A DNA stretch of 64,000 nucleotides from Zea mays (taxonomy: Eukaryota; Streptophyta; Magnoliopsida; Poales; Poaceae). Shown in pieces: positions 43,135 to 54,848 of this stretch. The first letter of the stretch is position 1. Each line of letters opens with the position of its first letter. Under the pieces are notes generated by a model. That model was not told where the DNA came from, ran no database searches, and was given only the letters and a program-made list of their open reading frames with translations. The stretch lies in contig NC_050100.1 of the NCBI RefSeq assembly GCF_902167145.1, positions 186,179,439-186,243,438 on the forward strand, read 5' to 3'. Position numbers and translations under genes: made by a program.

Positions 43135-46100
43135 ATGGCACCCAAGAGAGCTAGCCCGAAGGCAGCCCCATCTGTTGACGAAGCAGCGAAGGCAGCGCTG
43201 CTGGCCGAGAAAAAGGGCAAGGCCCTTGCAGACACCACCCACCAAGAAGCCTGCGAAGACAACACACTCAGCAAGAGACAGCGCAATGATCAACCAACTC
43301 CCGAAGGCACCCTCCACACCTGTAGCTCCGGAGGACAACCGCAAGCACCCCCAGGCTTCGCTCCACTAGAGGGCGAGGATGCCACAGAGGATGGCGAAGT
43401 CATCGGTGTTTCAGCAGAGGAACAGCTACAGCTGCGGGCTTTGCGCATCAAGAACCGTAACCTCCAGAAGCAGAAAGAGATCCTCGAGGCCAAGCACCAA
43501 CGTGTCTTTGCGTAGGCCAAGGTGCGCCAGATGATACGAGACGAGGAGTAGAGGGCTCAGGAGCTCGAGCAAGAGATTGTGCTCATGCAGCGCGAAAGCC
43601 AACATGATCTGCAGCACGGTCCGCCCCTCCAACAACGCACGCCAATCGGAGACCTATTCATTCCTCAGCACTGACCCGTCATCCCACACGTCGCAGCATT
43701 CCAAGGCGTCAACTACCTTGATGAGCGGAGTCCCCTAGCACCGCAACTGCAAGTGTCACCATGGCCCGCCAACTTCAGGGCAGGGGCCTACCCCAAGTAC
43801 AACGGTAGCACCGACCCAGCACAGTATATCATGAGCTATCAAGTCGTTGTTGCATCGTCCGGAGGGGACGACGCCATGATGGCCAAGTCCTTCATCATCG
43901 CCCTCGAAGGTCTGGTTCTAACCTGGTACACCAGGTTGCCCCTGTTGTCTATCGACTCCTGGAGAAGTCTCCGGGACAAATTTCTGCTCAACTTCTAAGG
44001 GTACCGCCCAGACACCGATGCCTTGGCTGAACTATCACTCTACAAGCAATTGGAGAAAGAAACTCTGCGGGAGTAATACCGCAAGTTCCTGACTCTCAAG
44101 TCACAACTGCCTTCGGTCGACGACCAAATTGCCATTCACTACACCATCAGTGGCCTTCGGGCTGGCGTCCTCTACAGCCACTGCATCAGGGACCCACCAA
44201 AGAACCTCCAGGAGCTCTATCAACTGTTTGAAAAATATGCTAGATCCGAAGAGCTCCACCAGCGCAAGGTCGAGTCCCAGAGGAAACCCAAGGACCCTCC
44301 GCAGTCCAGCCGAACGTGGACAAGACCTTTGCAGTCAGACTCCAGTCGGGACAGCCACAGTCAGCAGCAGGTGCATAACATTGTCAACCAGCACCCCGCT
44401 GGTGAGGCCCCTCGCCGTCAAGATTATCCCCCCTAGGGTCGTGGCAATGGCACTCGTGATCAGGACCGAGGACGGGCGCAGCAGCCGTGCAGATTTTACT
44501 ACCTGTTTCATGGCGAAGACTGCGCGCACCCAACGAGGGACTGCCCGGAGACGAAAGCCACCAGGGACAGGATGTCTCGGGTGCAACCAGCCGACAACCC
44601 AAGAGTTGTCGCGCACACATATCAACACCACCTCCCACAACCATACAACCACGGCCCTGCTCAGCATCCACCTAACCACGCATACCAACACCACCAGGAG
44701 GTACAAATCGTACCACCTCCACTCCCGCCTCCGCACCCAAATCAGCCAAACATCCACCACCCAAATCACCCCCAAGCACCAAAGCAAGAAGACTTCGCTG
44801 ATCAGCCGTATCGCGGAGTCATTCACATGATCACTGGGGGGGGTCCAGCGTCGACTTCGACACGAAGCGACAGAAGAGGGACCACTACCGAAGCATCAAC
44901 CACGTCGCCGTCATCGGCCCAGTCGTGCAAACGAAGTGGTCCCACGTGCCGCTGACCTTCGACGCCAGAGATGTTGACCTGCGCAGCGCACCCCACATGG
45001 ATGCCATGGTAATCAACTGCAGTGTGGCAGGTTGGGACCTGCACAAAGTCTTAGTTGACAACGGCAGCTAGGCGGACATCATTTTCCTCCACGCCTTCGA
45101 CCGCATGGGCATCAGCCACAGCTTACTGAAGCCTTCGGACAACCCCCTATATGGCTTCGGCGGCAAGGGCACCTTTCCTGTGGGCAAGATAGAGTTACCC
45201 CTGTCCTTCGGTGTAGCACCCAATGCACGAAGTGAGCAGGTCACCTTCGACATCGTCGACATGGTATACCCGTACAACGCCATAATGGGTCAGGGCTCCA
45301 TCAACAAGTTTGAAGCAGCCATTCACAGACTTTACATGTGCATGAAAATCCCGGGTCCGCAAGGCGTGATCACAGTCTATGGCAACCAGCAGACTGCGCG
45401 CAACATCGAAAGAGACTTCGTTCCAGGGCAACAGAACGTGCACTACCTTACGACACAGCGTGAAGTCCCCAATGCTACCCGTCCAACCGCCAACGAGCAG
45501 GAAAAGGCACAGCTGCAGAGCAATGATGGAACGAAGACAGTTCCCCTTGACCAAGCAACGCCAAAGCAAACGGTCATCATAAGCGAAGACCTGACTTCGC
45601 AAGACGAGGAGAGACTCATCTCATGTCTTTCCAGAAATAAGGACGTCTTCGCCTGGTCTGCCCTCGACCTGGTCGGAGTCAGTCGCGCTATCATCGAGCA
45701 CAGTCTGGGCATCGACCCTTCGGTGCGGCCGAAGAAGCAGAGGCTGCGCAAAATGTCTGATGAGAAAACAGAAGTTGCCAAAGCCGAGGTACACTGCTTG
45801 CTTGAGGCCAATTTCATCGAACCAGTCGCCTACCCTACATGGCTCGCTAACATAGTCATGGTGCAAAAGAAGAGTGGCAAGTGGCAGATGTGCATCGATT
45901 TCACTAGCCTCAACAAGGCCTGCCCCAAGGATAATTTCCCGCTGCCTCGGATCGACAAGATCGTTGATAGTGCGGCCGGATGCGAAGTCATGTCACTCCT
46001 TGACTGCTTTTCTGGCTATCACCAAATACATATGAAGAAGAAAGACAAGGCCAGTACCAGTTTCATCACACCCTTCGGCACGTATTGCTTCGTTCGAATG

Positions 46101-48776
46101 TCGGAGGGACTAAAGAACGCTGGGTCCACCTTCTCTCGCCTCACCAAGACAGTGCTCGAGAGCCAAGTCGGCCGGAACATATTTACGTATGTGGACGACA
46201 TCATCATCGCCGGCAAAAACAAAGAGGACCATCTGGCCGACCTCGCAGAAACATTCGCGAACATGCGGGACGCACAACTTCGCCTAAACCTCGAGAAGTG
46301 TGTCTTTGGCATTCGCCAGGGAAGATACTGGGCTACCTAGTGACGCACCACGAGATCAAAGCCAACCCGACCAAGATCCAGGCCATCATCAACATGACAC
46401 CTCCGCAGTCAGCTAGAGACGTCCAACGTCTGACAGGCAAATTGGTCGCCCTCAATAGATTCATTTCCAAGTCCGCAGAGCGAAGCCTACCTTTCCTCAA
46501 AACGCTACGCAGCGCAAAAGACTTTGCATGGGGACCAGAGCAAGCGGCGGCCTTCGCATCACTAAAGCAGCACCTGTCAGAGTTGGCAACCCTTATAAGC
46601 CCCAACCCCTCTCTACCTATGTTGCTCTACGTCGCAGCTTCGCCACACGCAGTCAGCGCAGCATTGGTCCAAGAGCAGGACAGAGAGGGCACAACTCGGC
46701 AGTGTCCAGTTTATTACGTCTCTGAAGTCCTCACGACCTCCAAATGCAACATGACAGAGTTGGAAAAATTGCCTATGCAGTCGTTATGGCATCGCGCAAG
46801 TTGCGCCACTATTTCGAAGAGTTCAAGGTGCGGGTCACCTCGGACAGGGGACTCGGCGAATTATTCAGAAGTCCGGAGGCGTCTGTCCGGATCACCAAAT
46901 GGGCAACCGAGCTCTCCGGTTACCATATCACCTTCGAGCCTAGGACAACCATCAAGTCACAAGTACTGGCAGACTTCATCGTTGACTGGATGGGGCCAAT
47001 AACGCAGCCGGACGTGCCTGCAGAGAAGGTGTGGACCATCCACTACGACGGCGCATGGTGCCATGCGAGGGCAGGCACAGCTGCAGTCATCACATCACCC
47101 ACAGGGGTCAAACACAGATACGCAACACGCCTCAGCTTTGCTTTGGAGTCCGACAGATGCACCAACAATGTAGCAGAGTACGAAGTTGTCATCATCGACC
47201 TTCGCAAGCTACGGGCACTCGGTGTCTCTACCTGCATAATCAAAACAGACTCCAAAGTGGTTGCCGGTCAGGTCGAAAAAGATTATGCAGCAAAAGACCC
47301 CGCACTCATGCAGTATCTCACGGCTGTCCGCAGTCTTGAGAGACAATTTAAGGGCTTTACCTTGCAGCACGTGGACTGAGCCAAAAACGAGGAGGCCGAC
47401 GCATTGGCCAAAGCAGCCACTACAGGCGAGGCCTTGCCCTTCGACGTGTTCTACCATGTCATCGGCACGCCAGCTGTCCGCAGCCCAGAGGGCCTACAAA
47501 TAACCAACAACACCGAAGGCCACTGCATAGTCAACCTCATCATGACCGAAGACTGGCGTGCACCAATCACCCTATTCCTGTAGGGATATTACCATCCAAG
47601 AGACATCAACGAGGCCAAGTGCCTCAAGCACCGAAGCCGGGACTTTTCACTCGTTGAGGGCCAGCTTTACAAGAAGGGGGTCAGCCAACCCATGCTTAAA
47701 TGCGTCACCGAGACCAAAGGCGTCCAAATCCTGCGCGAAGTCCACAGCAGAACTTGCGGCTCTCACGCGGGGCCTAGGGCCCTCGCTGCTAAGGTGATCC
47801 ATCAAGGCTTCTACTGGCCTACTATGATCTGCACCACGAACCGAGTCACGAGGTCGTGCGAAGCCTGCCAGAAGTTTTCCCCCGTTCGGGCAACCCTTCG
47901 CAATTCACAAAGCTGATCGCCCACATGTGGCCCCTTCAGCGCTGGGGCCTGGACATCGTCGGGCCACTACCCACGGCCCAAGGGAACCTCAAGTTCACCT
48001 TCGTCGCCGTCGAGTATTTTACCAAGTGGATCGAGGCAAGGGCAGTATTCGCAATAACATCGAAGACTGTCCAGAATTTCTTCTGGCAAAACATTGTTTG
48101 CCGATTCGGAGTCCCGTCCGAGCTCACAGTTGACAACGGCAAACAGTTTGACAGCCAGGACTTCAGGGACTTCTGCTTCTCCATTGGCACCAAGCTTGCC
48201 TTCGCCTCAGTATATCACCCACAATCCAACAGCATCGTGGAGCGCGCCAACGGCAAAATTTTCACGGCCATCAAGAAAATGCTTCTCGACGACAAGAAGG
48301 GTAAATGGGTCGACCTGCTACCTAAAGCAGTCTGGGCGCTGAACACGACCGAGTGCCGGGCGACTGGATTCACTCCCTTCCGCCTGCTATATGGATCGGA
48401 GGCCATGACCCCGCAGGAAATAAAACATGTGTCACCGCGGACAAGCACTTTAGCCGTCCCCGACGTAGACGAACCAACTTCCAAGGACCTCATCGACGGA
48501 GACCATGTCTTCGCCCTGCAGGCCATCAACAAATACCAAGCTCAAACAAAGGCATGGCGCGACCACATAGTCGTCCCAAGAGAATTCAACGAAGGGGACC
48601 TCGTACTCGTCTGGACAACTCGGACAGAGTCATGGGGCAAGCTGGAGCCAAAGTGGGAGGGTCCCTTCATCGTCAAGACGAAGGCGTCCCCCAGCGCGTA
48701 CAGGCTAACAACGCCATTCGGCGAGGACCTAGAGCATTCCTGGAATATCGATAATCTCCATAAATTTTTTGTTTGA
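43135..48776 (+). pseudogene. Element B gag-pol polyprotein (broken)
   Basis: Gag starts MAPKRASPKAAPSVDE at 43135. In-frame stops follow at 43513 (TAG), 43549 (TAG), 43672 (TGA), 43996 (TAA) and near 44074 (TAA), all without loss of frame until a G-run near 44840. A DCPETK-type knuckle region lies near 44540. Protease VDNGS-stop-ADIIF (about 45058-45080; CAG in E is TAG here). RT from 45105 has PVAYPTWLANIV and YVDD at 46188-46199; one-base deletions near 46322 and 46770 shift the frame. Two RNase H domains follow (TDSKVVAGQ; TGA at 47380). Integrase has SCEACQKF, a frameshift near 47885, then GLDIVGPLP, TVDNGKQF, NSIVERANGK, and ends at 48776. Confidence 0.88.
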
Positions 48777-49019
48777 ATCCTCAGGGCTAATGCGCCCTTG
48801 TAATTCACCAAATAGTATCATTCCGGCCCGCACTCTTTTCCTCCCGGGGGTGAGGTTTTTAATGAGGCGGAGCCATGTAATATACCCGCCAAAAATCCCC
48901 CGCAAAAACTAAGACACAACATGTCGAAAAAGACCGCATCGACGATCTTCGGCATTCAACCACACCGAAGTCACCGCGAGGGGCAGCACTGGCCACCCTC
49001 GTGTGCGATACTCTGCACA
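48777..49019 (+). other. Spacer between pol and tandem array in element B
   Basis: Non-coding. It includes CTCTTTTCCTCCCGGGGGTG, also found (inverted) in element E near 17745-17770, so this spacer is a conserved part of the family. Confidence 0.55.
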
Positions 49020-49500
49020 AAGGTCGCCTAAGGGTGCAGCCGGACTAAGCATAATAAGTGCGCAAAATCGAAGTCTTTTCCAGAAAAGACTCTCCGTGTA
49101 AAAGTCGCCTCAGGGTGCAGCCAGACTAAGCACAATAAGTGCGCAAAATCGAAGTCTTTTCCAAAAAGACTCTCCGTGCAAAAGTCGCCTCAGGGTGCAG
49201 CCGGACTAAGCACAATAAGTGCGCAAAATCGAAGTCTTTTCCAAAAAGACTCTCCGTGCAAAAGTCGCCTAAGGGTGCAGCCGGACTAAGCACAATAAGT
49301 GCGCAAAATCGAAGTCTTTTCCAAAAGACTCTCCGTGCAAAAGTCGCCTAAGGGTGCAGCCGGAATAATAAGTGTGCAAAATCAAAGTCTTTCTCAAAAG
49401 ACTCTCCGTGCAAAAGTCGCCTAAGGGTGCAGCCGGAATAATAGGCGCGCAAAATTGAAGCCTTTTCCAAAAGACTCTCCGTGCAGAAGTCGCCCACGGG
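49020..49500 (+). repeat. Tandem repeat array of element B (73-81-bp unit, 6-7 copies)
   Basis: The marker GTCGCC(T/C) recurs at 49023, 49104, 49184, 49264, 49343, 49416 and 49489. Units read GTCGCCTAAGGGTGCAGCCG, then a TAAG/TGCGCAAAATCG part, then GAAGTCTTTTCCAAAAAGAC, a self-complementary hairpin. The unit is homologous to element E's; only the copy number differs. Confidence 0.87.
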
Positions 49501-49576
49501 CGCGGTCAGATCAACGAAGGCGCGCAACCTTATCATACAAATAGCGGTTACATACACACAGCGAGGGCTTCATATA

Positions 49577-52500
49577 TTACATTGGCTCAACCTTCGAGAT
49601 GATACCCATCTCCCTGTAGTTGAACAACATTATCCTCAGTTCCTCACCCTCAAACAGATTTTGCAGCTCCCCCTCACCTACACTCACCCTTATCGGCGAG
49701 GACAACAATTCTCGCTTACCAGTCCTGTCCACGCGAAGAAGACCTCTCTCCACCTCGCTACGATAACGCCTACCACTTCGCGACAATTCACTCACTCTCC
49801 GCTTCGCCACCGCCCTTCGCCTCCTATACCCAGTACTCGCGCCCAGGAGTTCCTCGGAACCCTCCGCGCGCGGTGAAGGCTCCGCTGCAGCCACATCCAA
49901 CGCCGCAAAATAATCTAAGTCCTCATCTAAAGACTCCTCCGTCCATGCAATCGAACTCCCAGAATCATCAGACTCAAAACACTTAGACACAGAGCCAAAC
50001 GAATCGTCATCAGCAGCCACGGTCGAAGCCGCCACAAAAATATCATTGTCAGTAGCGGTTGCGTGTGCAGGCCCAGACCCAAGAACCTGTGCAGCAACCG
50101 AGGTTCAGTATCACACAGACAAAATTTACAAACTCCTCAACACCTATTCAGCCACCTGCGAAGGCCCAACCACGACTGTAGGGTATTCGGCCGTCGGCTC
50201 GGCCACCACCTTCGGGGCGGCTTCGCCCGTCGGCGCAGGGGTTGGTGCAAGGTCTTCGCCGGCCGTAGCGGGCGCAGGGATCGCCGAGGTGCCTTCACCG
50301 GCATCCGACGGCGGCACCGGACCGACCTCCGCAGCCTCGGGCAGCGCGCCGTCCAGACCAACAAGGTCCTCGACGTCTTCGGCATGAGCCATCTGTAGCA
50401 ACAGTACACTCATTTAGTGAAACCACACATACCCACACATACAACCACACAAAAACAGCCTTTACCTGCTCTATCGCCCGGTTGGACCGATCCCTGACCG
50501 TTTCTCGGCCGTGCGGACCCCACATCTTATCAAAAAGTGCCCCCGCCGACTGCTTCACCATAGGGTCTTCGACCTTGAAGATTTCACGTTCAAAGTTTTC
50601 GTCCGCTTGGTCGAAGACCTCGTAATGCCTGTACCCCTCGCGGGACAAAGCATTCATGGCCCCCTCGTAGGTGACGAGGGAGGCGAAGGACATGAAGCCT
50701 GTCACAATGGTTGGGAGCACCAGCAGCTTCTCCTGCAACCATTCAAGGAAGCGAAGGCCCGCTTCTTGGCCAGGCACTTCGAAGTCAGCAGTCCGCGCAC
50801 CCAGCTCGCGGTACGTGTCTACAAACTGCGCGTGTGTCCGCTTGACCTCCGCGCGCGTCGAGGACTCGGCCTTGTCCATGCGGCTGTGCAGGGTGTTGAA
50901 CCTCGCATCTAGCTCCTCGGCGCGTTGGCGAGCGAGACTGCCCTCTGCCTGTGCCACTTTGGCTTCGGCCTGCGCAGCCTGCGCATCAACGATGGCCTTG
51001 TTCGCCTCCCTCCTCTCCTCTGCCAGCTGGCGCCGGAGACCCGTCTTCTCGGCCTCCATGGCGGCCACCTTCTCTGACAGCCTGCGGTTCTTGCTTTCCG
51101 CAGCCGACTTCTCCCGCATAGCATCCGCATGCTGTGCCCGCAGACGCTCGACCTCGGCAGCAACGTCCGCAGTCAAGGCACCCGACGCGACGAGATCGGC
51201 GAAGTCGGCCGCCTGACAAATAAACCCATGAGACCCGAACCCTCATAAAAAAACAAATATCGAAGTCCAACACAACTTACTTGCTTCAGCTGCTATGACA
51301 GCTGCTGCGATGCTTCCCTCAGTCGCTGAGACATGGAGCCCGCCACGTCCTTAGCGGCAACGGCCGACAGAATCTCGCCGCTCGTGCAGAAAGTGGCCCA
51401 CGGGTCCCACGTGGCACTCTTCGCCCCACCACCGCAGTTGGCGAAGTAGTCGCCACCGAAGGCGGGACAACAGTCAGTTGCCCCTCACCCGAACCTGCAC
51501 CATGATACGAGTTAAAGAGTTCGTCGAAAAAAAGTTTTAACTTACCGACAAGATAATCCTCGACACTGATGTCCGTGCTGAAGTCGGCAATATGTCGCCC
51601 CGGTGAAAGCGGCCTTCGTCCTTTCTCGAGCCCGCCCGGGGTGGCTTGCTCCCGCCAGGGGCGGTAGCCTTCGCACTCGCCGCCGCCTTGCTGTGCCCGG
51701 GGGCGGCCGGTTTCGCAGCCGCCACCGGTTTGCTACCGCCAGAGGCAGCAGCCTTCGTGCTTCCCCGTGCCCTTTTCGCCTCGTGCATAGGATCCATGCG
51801 AGACGTAGAAAAGTCTTCGCCAGCCGCATGGGGGATCAGAACATTCTTGGGCCATCGACCTTCGGTAACCTCCAGCATTCGCGCCGAAGACTCCCGAAGC
51901 TCGGGCGAAGACATCCTTCCCCCGAGGGCTGCGCACATCCCCATCAAATCCACAGCAAAACTTTCAGAGACCCCCCCCCACTACAATACCTAATTTTCTC
52001 TTCTTAGTGGCTGGGGCAGCCTCCTGCGAAGGCCCTTCCTCGGTCACGTCCACCGGTTTCTTCCTGCGGCGGTCGATAGTGTCCTCCTCGGGATAACCAC
52101 CGTATGGCAAGCAGTTCAATTCGAAGACCCGATTCAATCTAACATTGGACCCACGGATATCCCAGCTCCGCAGACCCTCCGTCCTCGGCACATAGCGCCC
52201 CACAATCCTCGCCGCACCGTCTTCCGCTTCACGCACGAATGCGACGAGATCCCGGCCGTGCAGATCCAACGCGAAGGCTGAACTTCGCACCCGCTGCCCG
52301 CCCAGGGAGGGCATCTCGCGAGGGCATACTTTGCCCAACGCCTAGCCATGTGCCAAGGGCCATACCCCATACCCGATAAATTCCTCAACTAAATCGCGCC
52401 CGCTACTCATGCAGGCCGCGCACCGAAGGGCTCCTTCATCTTCACCATCCTCTGCCACCTCAAACTGCGGGTACGCCACATAATAATGGGAGCACATCAC

Positions 52501-53124
52501 GGCCACGGGGAGCCTTGGGTGGTCTTCGACTTCGCCTTCGGAAACATAAAACCAGAAATCCCACCAGTTGCCCCACTTATTGCGGGCACGGGGAATTAAC
52601 TCCATGACTTCGATCAAAGTCTTTTCGATCCTCGGAGTAAACATGCACGATCTGAACTGTGCAATCTTATGTCCAATTCTCCTTTTCTGCCAATGCAGAC
52701 AGTAATGTTTGGCGAAGACCTCCACAGAAGGCTGACCACCATACGAGGTCGCCGCCCAGACATACTTCGCCAGGGCCACCACGGCATTCGGAGTCAATTG
52801 GTGGACCTAGACCTCAAATCTCTGCAGGACCTCCGCCACAAAGCGATGTGCAGGCAGACGAAGGCCAGCGGTGAAAAACGCCTCAAACACGACCAACTCG
52901 CCCTCGGGCTCGGGAACCTCCTCCGCCCCCGGGACACACCCTACTCCGCTGTCAAAATATCCAAGCTGCTACATGTCCTAAACACGGACCGATGAAATCC
53001 GTGAAACGCCGAACTCCACCATGTCACCCGGATGTAGCTCCTCCACCGCCATGTTGCTCAAGGTATCCTCGGACGATGCGTCGGCCGGCGGCGTATTTGC
53101 AGCAGATGAGGAAGAAGACGACAT
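49577..53124 (-). pseudogene. Antisense gene of element B (Tat extra ORF, five exons)
   Basis: Same gene as in element E. Exons on the minus strand: 53124-51546, 51494-51281, 51212-50466, 50392-50156, 50086-49577, with GT/AG borders at positions matching those in E. Exon 1 starts MSSSSSSAANTPPAD, has LTPNAVVALAKYVWAATSY and YCLHWQKRR, and ends in a basic/Ala-rich linker. Exon 3 (open 293 codons) is a coiled coil followed by FLEWLQEKLLVLPTIV. Exon 5 ends EELRIMLFNYREMGI. Stops in exon 1 at sites that are Gln or Trp in the E copy (VRV-stop-DMQQ, FEV-stop-VHQ, LAHG-stop) and in exon 2 fit C-to-T changes. It is less frameshifted than the E copy. Confidence 0.75.
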
Positions 53125-53285
53125 AGCTACGTACCGTCGGTGGCGGCGAGCGGTCTGCTTGACGCGGGCCAGATCTCCGACGAGCAGGAGCAAGGAGGGC
53201 AGGTGAGCGGGCGAATGGTTTCAAAAGGAGGCTAGGGTTTTGTGGCGCGCAGAAAGAGAACCTGACCCGCGCCGCCCCACCCCCC

Positions 53286-53292
53286 TTTTATA
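53286..53292 (-). promoter_or_regulatory. TATA box of the antisense gene in element B
   Basis: TTTTATA on the plus strand (TATAAAA on minus), preceded by CCCCC, 162-168 bp upstream of the antisense start codon at 53124 and outside the LTR. Equivalent to 13387-13393 in element E. Confidence 0.6.
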
Positions 53293-53459
53293 CACAGGAC
53301 GCGACGCTTCGGGAAACCCGTAGTCCAACAGTACCGCGTCCATCAACGGTCACATCAAAAACCCCCGCGGAACCACTTCGAGCGAGGGCAGCGTCTCCAC
53401 CATCTAGCGACGTCTTCGGCACCAGATGACTTAGTCGAACTGGTCCCTCGGAGGGCAAA

Positions 53460-53937
53460 TGTTGGGGTGAAGGTGAAGACGCTACCCTTCGCTCCAGCCT
53501 TCGTCTATCTCGCTGCACCAACGGAAGCAGAACGACCAGCGAGGTCCACCCTTCGTCTTCTACACTACAAGACGAAGGCCTACGACGACGTCGCCCCGTC
53601 CCACGTCCTCACCCGACCTGGAGGCCCACGTGGGATTCGGCCCATTGTAACAGGCCCCGCACGGAGAAGTGTGTTACGGGCCCGATTTGTAATGGCTTTT
53701 CTGTAATTACAGTCTGTAACCCTCCTTTATAGGAATATTCCGGGGATAGTCCAGGTGCCTGAGGGTACATGCGTCCTTACATCGAGATGTTGGGCACTCA
53801 GGCACCTATAAATACCCCCGTACAGTGCCCTTGAGAGGCTGGATTAACAGAGCAATTGTCATCTCGTGTTGAAACCTTGTTTACGTTGCTTTCACTCCCC
53901 CGTTGGATCAACTTGCCCAGGAGAGCAAGTTCCAACA
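53460..53937 (+). repeat. Element B 3' LTR (478 bp)
   Basis: TGTTGGGGTGAAGGTG ... GAGCAAGTTCCAACA, followed by TSD CTCAT. TATA box at 53807-53814. The length is the same as the 5' copy. Confidence 0.93.
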
Positions 53938-53942
53938 CTCAT

Positions 53943-54012
53943 ACAAAGAGTGTTACTCCAAAGTGGTGTGTTGGGCACTTACTATTGTTGCCAAGGGCAC
54001 ATTTTCCTTTAA
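53943..54012 (-). repeat. Element C 3' LTR, right part
   Basis: The last 70 bp of C's LTR beyond element B, including TGTTGGGCACTTACTATTG and ending CCTTTAA (canonical CTTTCA). It aligns with the matching LTR ends in element F at about 31990-32064. Confidence 0.65.
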
Positions 54013-54848
54013 ATCTTCCCCTTTTTGGTGATTTATGCCAACACACCTAAAGCATCTAAAAATATATTAACTTAACCAAATATGAGCCAACTTTTGCAAA
54101 TTGAAGTCAAACTAAAAACAATTGAAGATTCATAGGATTTGGCATATTTGGATCATTTAGCCACCACTCGTTTTGAATTTTGCAATCAAATTCATTTTCT
54201 CACTTCTAAGTAAAAACTCTTTAGTTTTGCAATTCAAATCATTTTTAGATACTAGTTTTGATGAAATACCAAAAACTCCCTCCTTTTTTCCTGTAAGAAA
54301 GATTTCTCCCCATAAGAGAATAGTTTTTTGCAATAAGAGAGCTCATCGTTGCAATCAAGAGGGTTTTGATCAAATGGACAAGTTTAGAACTCAAAAACTT
54401 TTAAAAACTCTAAGTGGTGGTTCATATAGTCGATTTGGCCTTAATTCTCTCCCTTTGGCATTAAGCATCGAAACGGAGAAACTAGTGGCCTCAAACCTCA
54501 TTGCCCCACCAAAAATAGCAAATTAAGAGAAAAAGGCAATGAAACACTAAGAGCAACTTGGAACAAAATACAATGACACTGTTATGTAGTGGAAGCCTTT
54601 TTCTTTGTTCAACTCCACATTTTCCCTTTCAGACCACCTTTGAGACTACATCAACACAGCTCAAGCAAACATGTTAGTCTCAAAGGGTCAAGCTGTAGCA
54701 TATCCTCCCCCTAAATATATGCATCAATGCACACGGACATGTGAGGTCCGGGGATGCCATTCTACAACTTGAGCACCAAGATAAGAAATAAAGTACAATA
54801 AAGCTTAAGAACATGATCAAAGGCATATAAACATGTGTATGCTATAAA
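54013..54848 (-). other. Element C polypurine tract and 3' untranslated region
   Basis: Inverted polypurine tract ATCTTCCCCTTTTTGG at 54013-54028, then AT-rich non-coding DNA parallel to 32079-32844 in element F (shared CACTTTTCAT-free text such as TTGGCATATTTGGATCATT near 54140). No gene. Confidence 0.6.

Larger units (their letters stand above)
42617..53937 (+). mobile_element. Element B: Tat-lineage Ty3/Gypsy element, same family as E
   Basis: A plus-strand element with 478-bp LTRs (42617-43094 and 53460-53937) and TSD CTCAT (42612-42616 and 53938-53942), inserted in the LTR of element C. Layout equals that of E: PBS TTTGGCGCCCAC (43095-43106), gag-pol, tandem array, antisense gene. LTRs differ at about 16 of 478 positions (3.3%, by eye), about twice as many as E. 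Its LTR begins like E's (TGTTGGGGCGAAGGCGAAG) but differs clearly beyond that, so B and E belong to different subfamilies. Confidence 0.92.

Noticed and set aside
49020..49500. CRISPR-like array of regularly spaced repeats
   Set aside because: The units are contiguous tandem repeats without unique spacers, inside a plant retrotransposon; the E copy shows the same unit.
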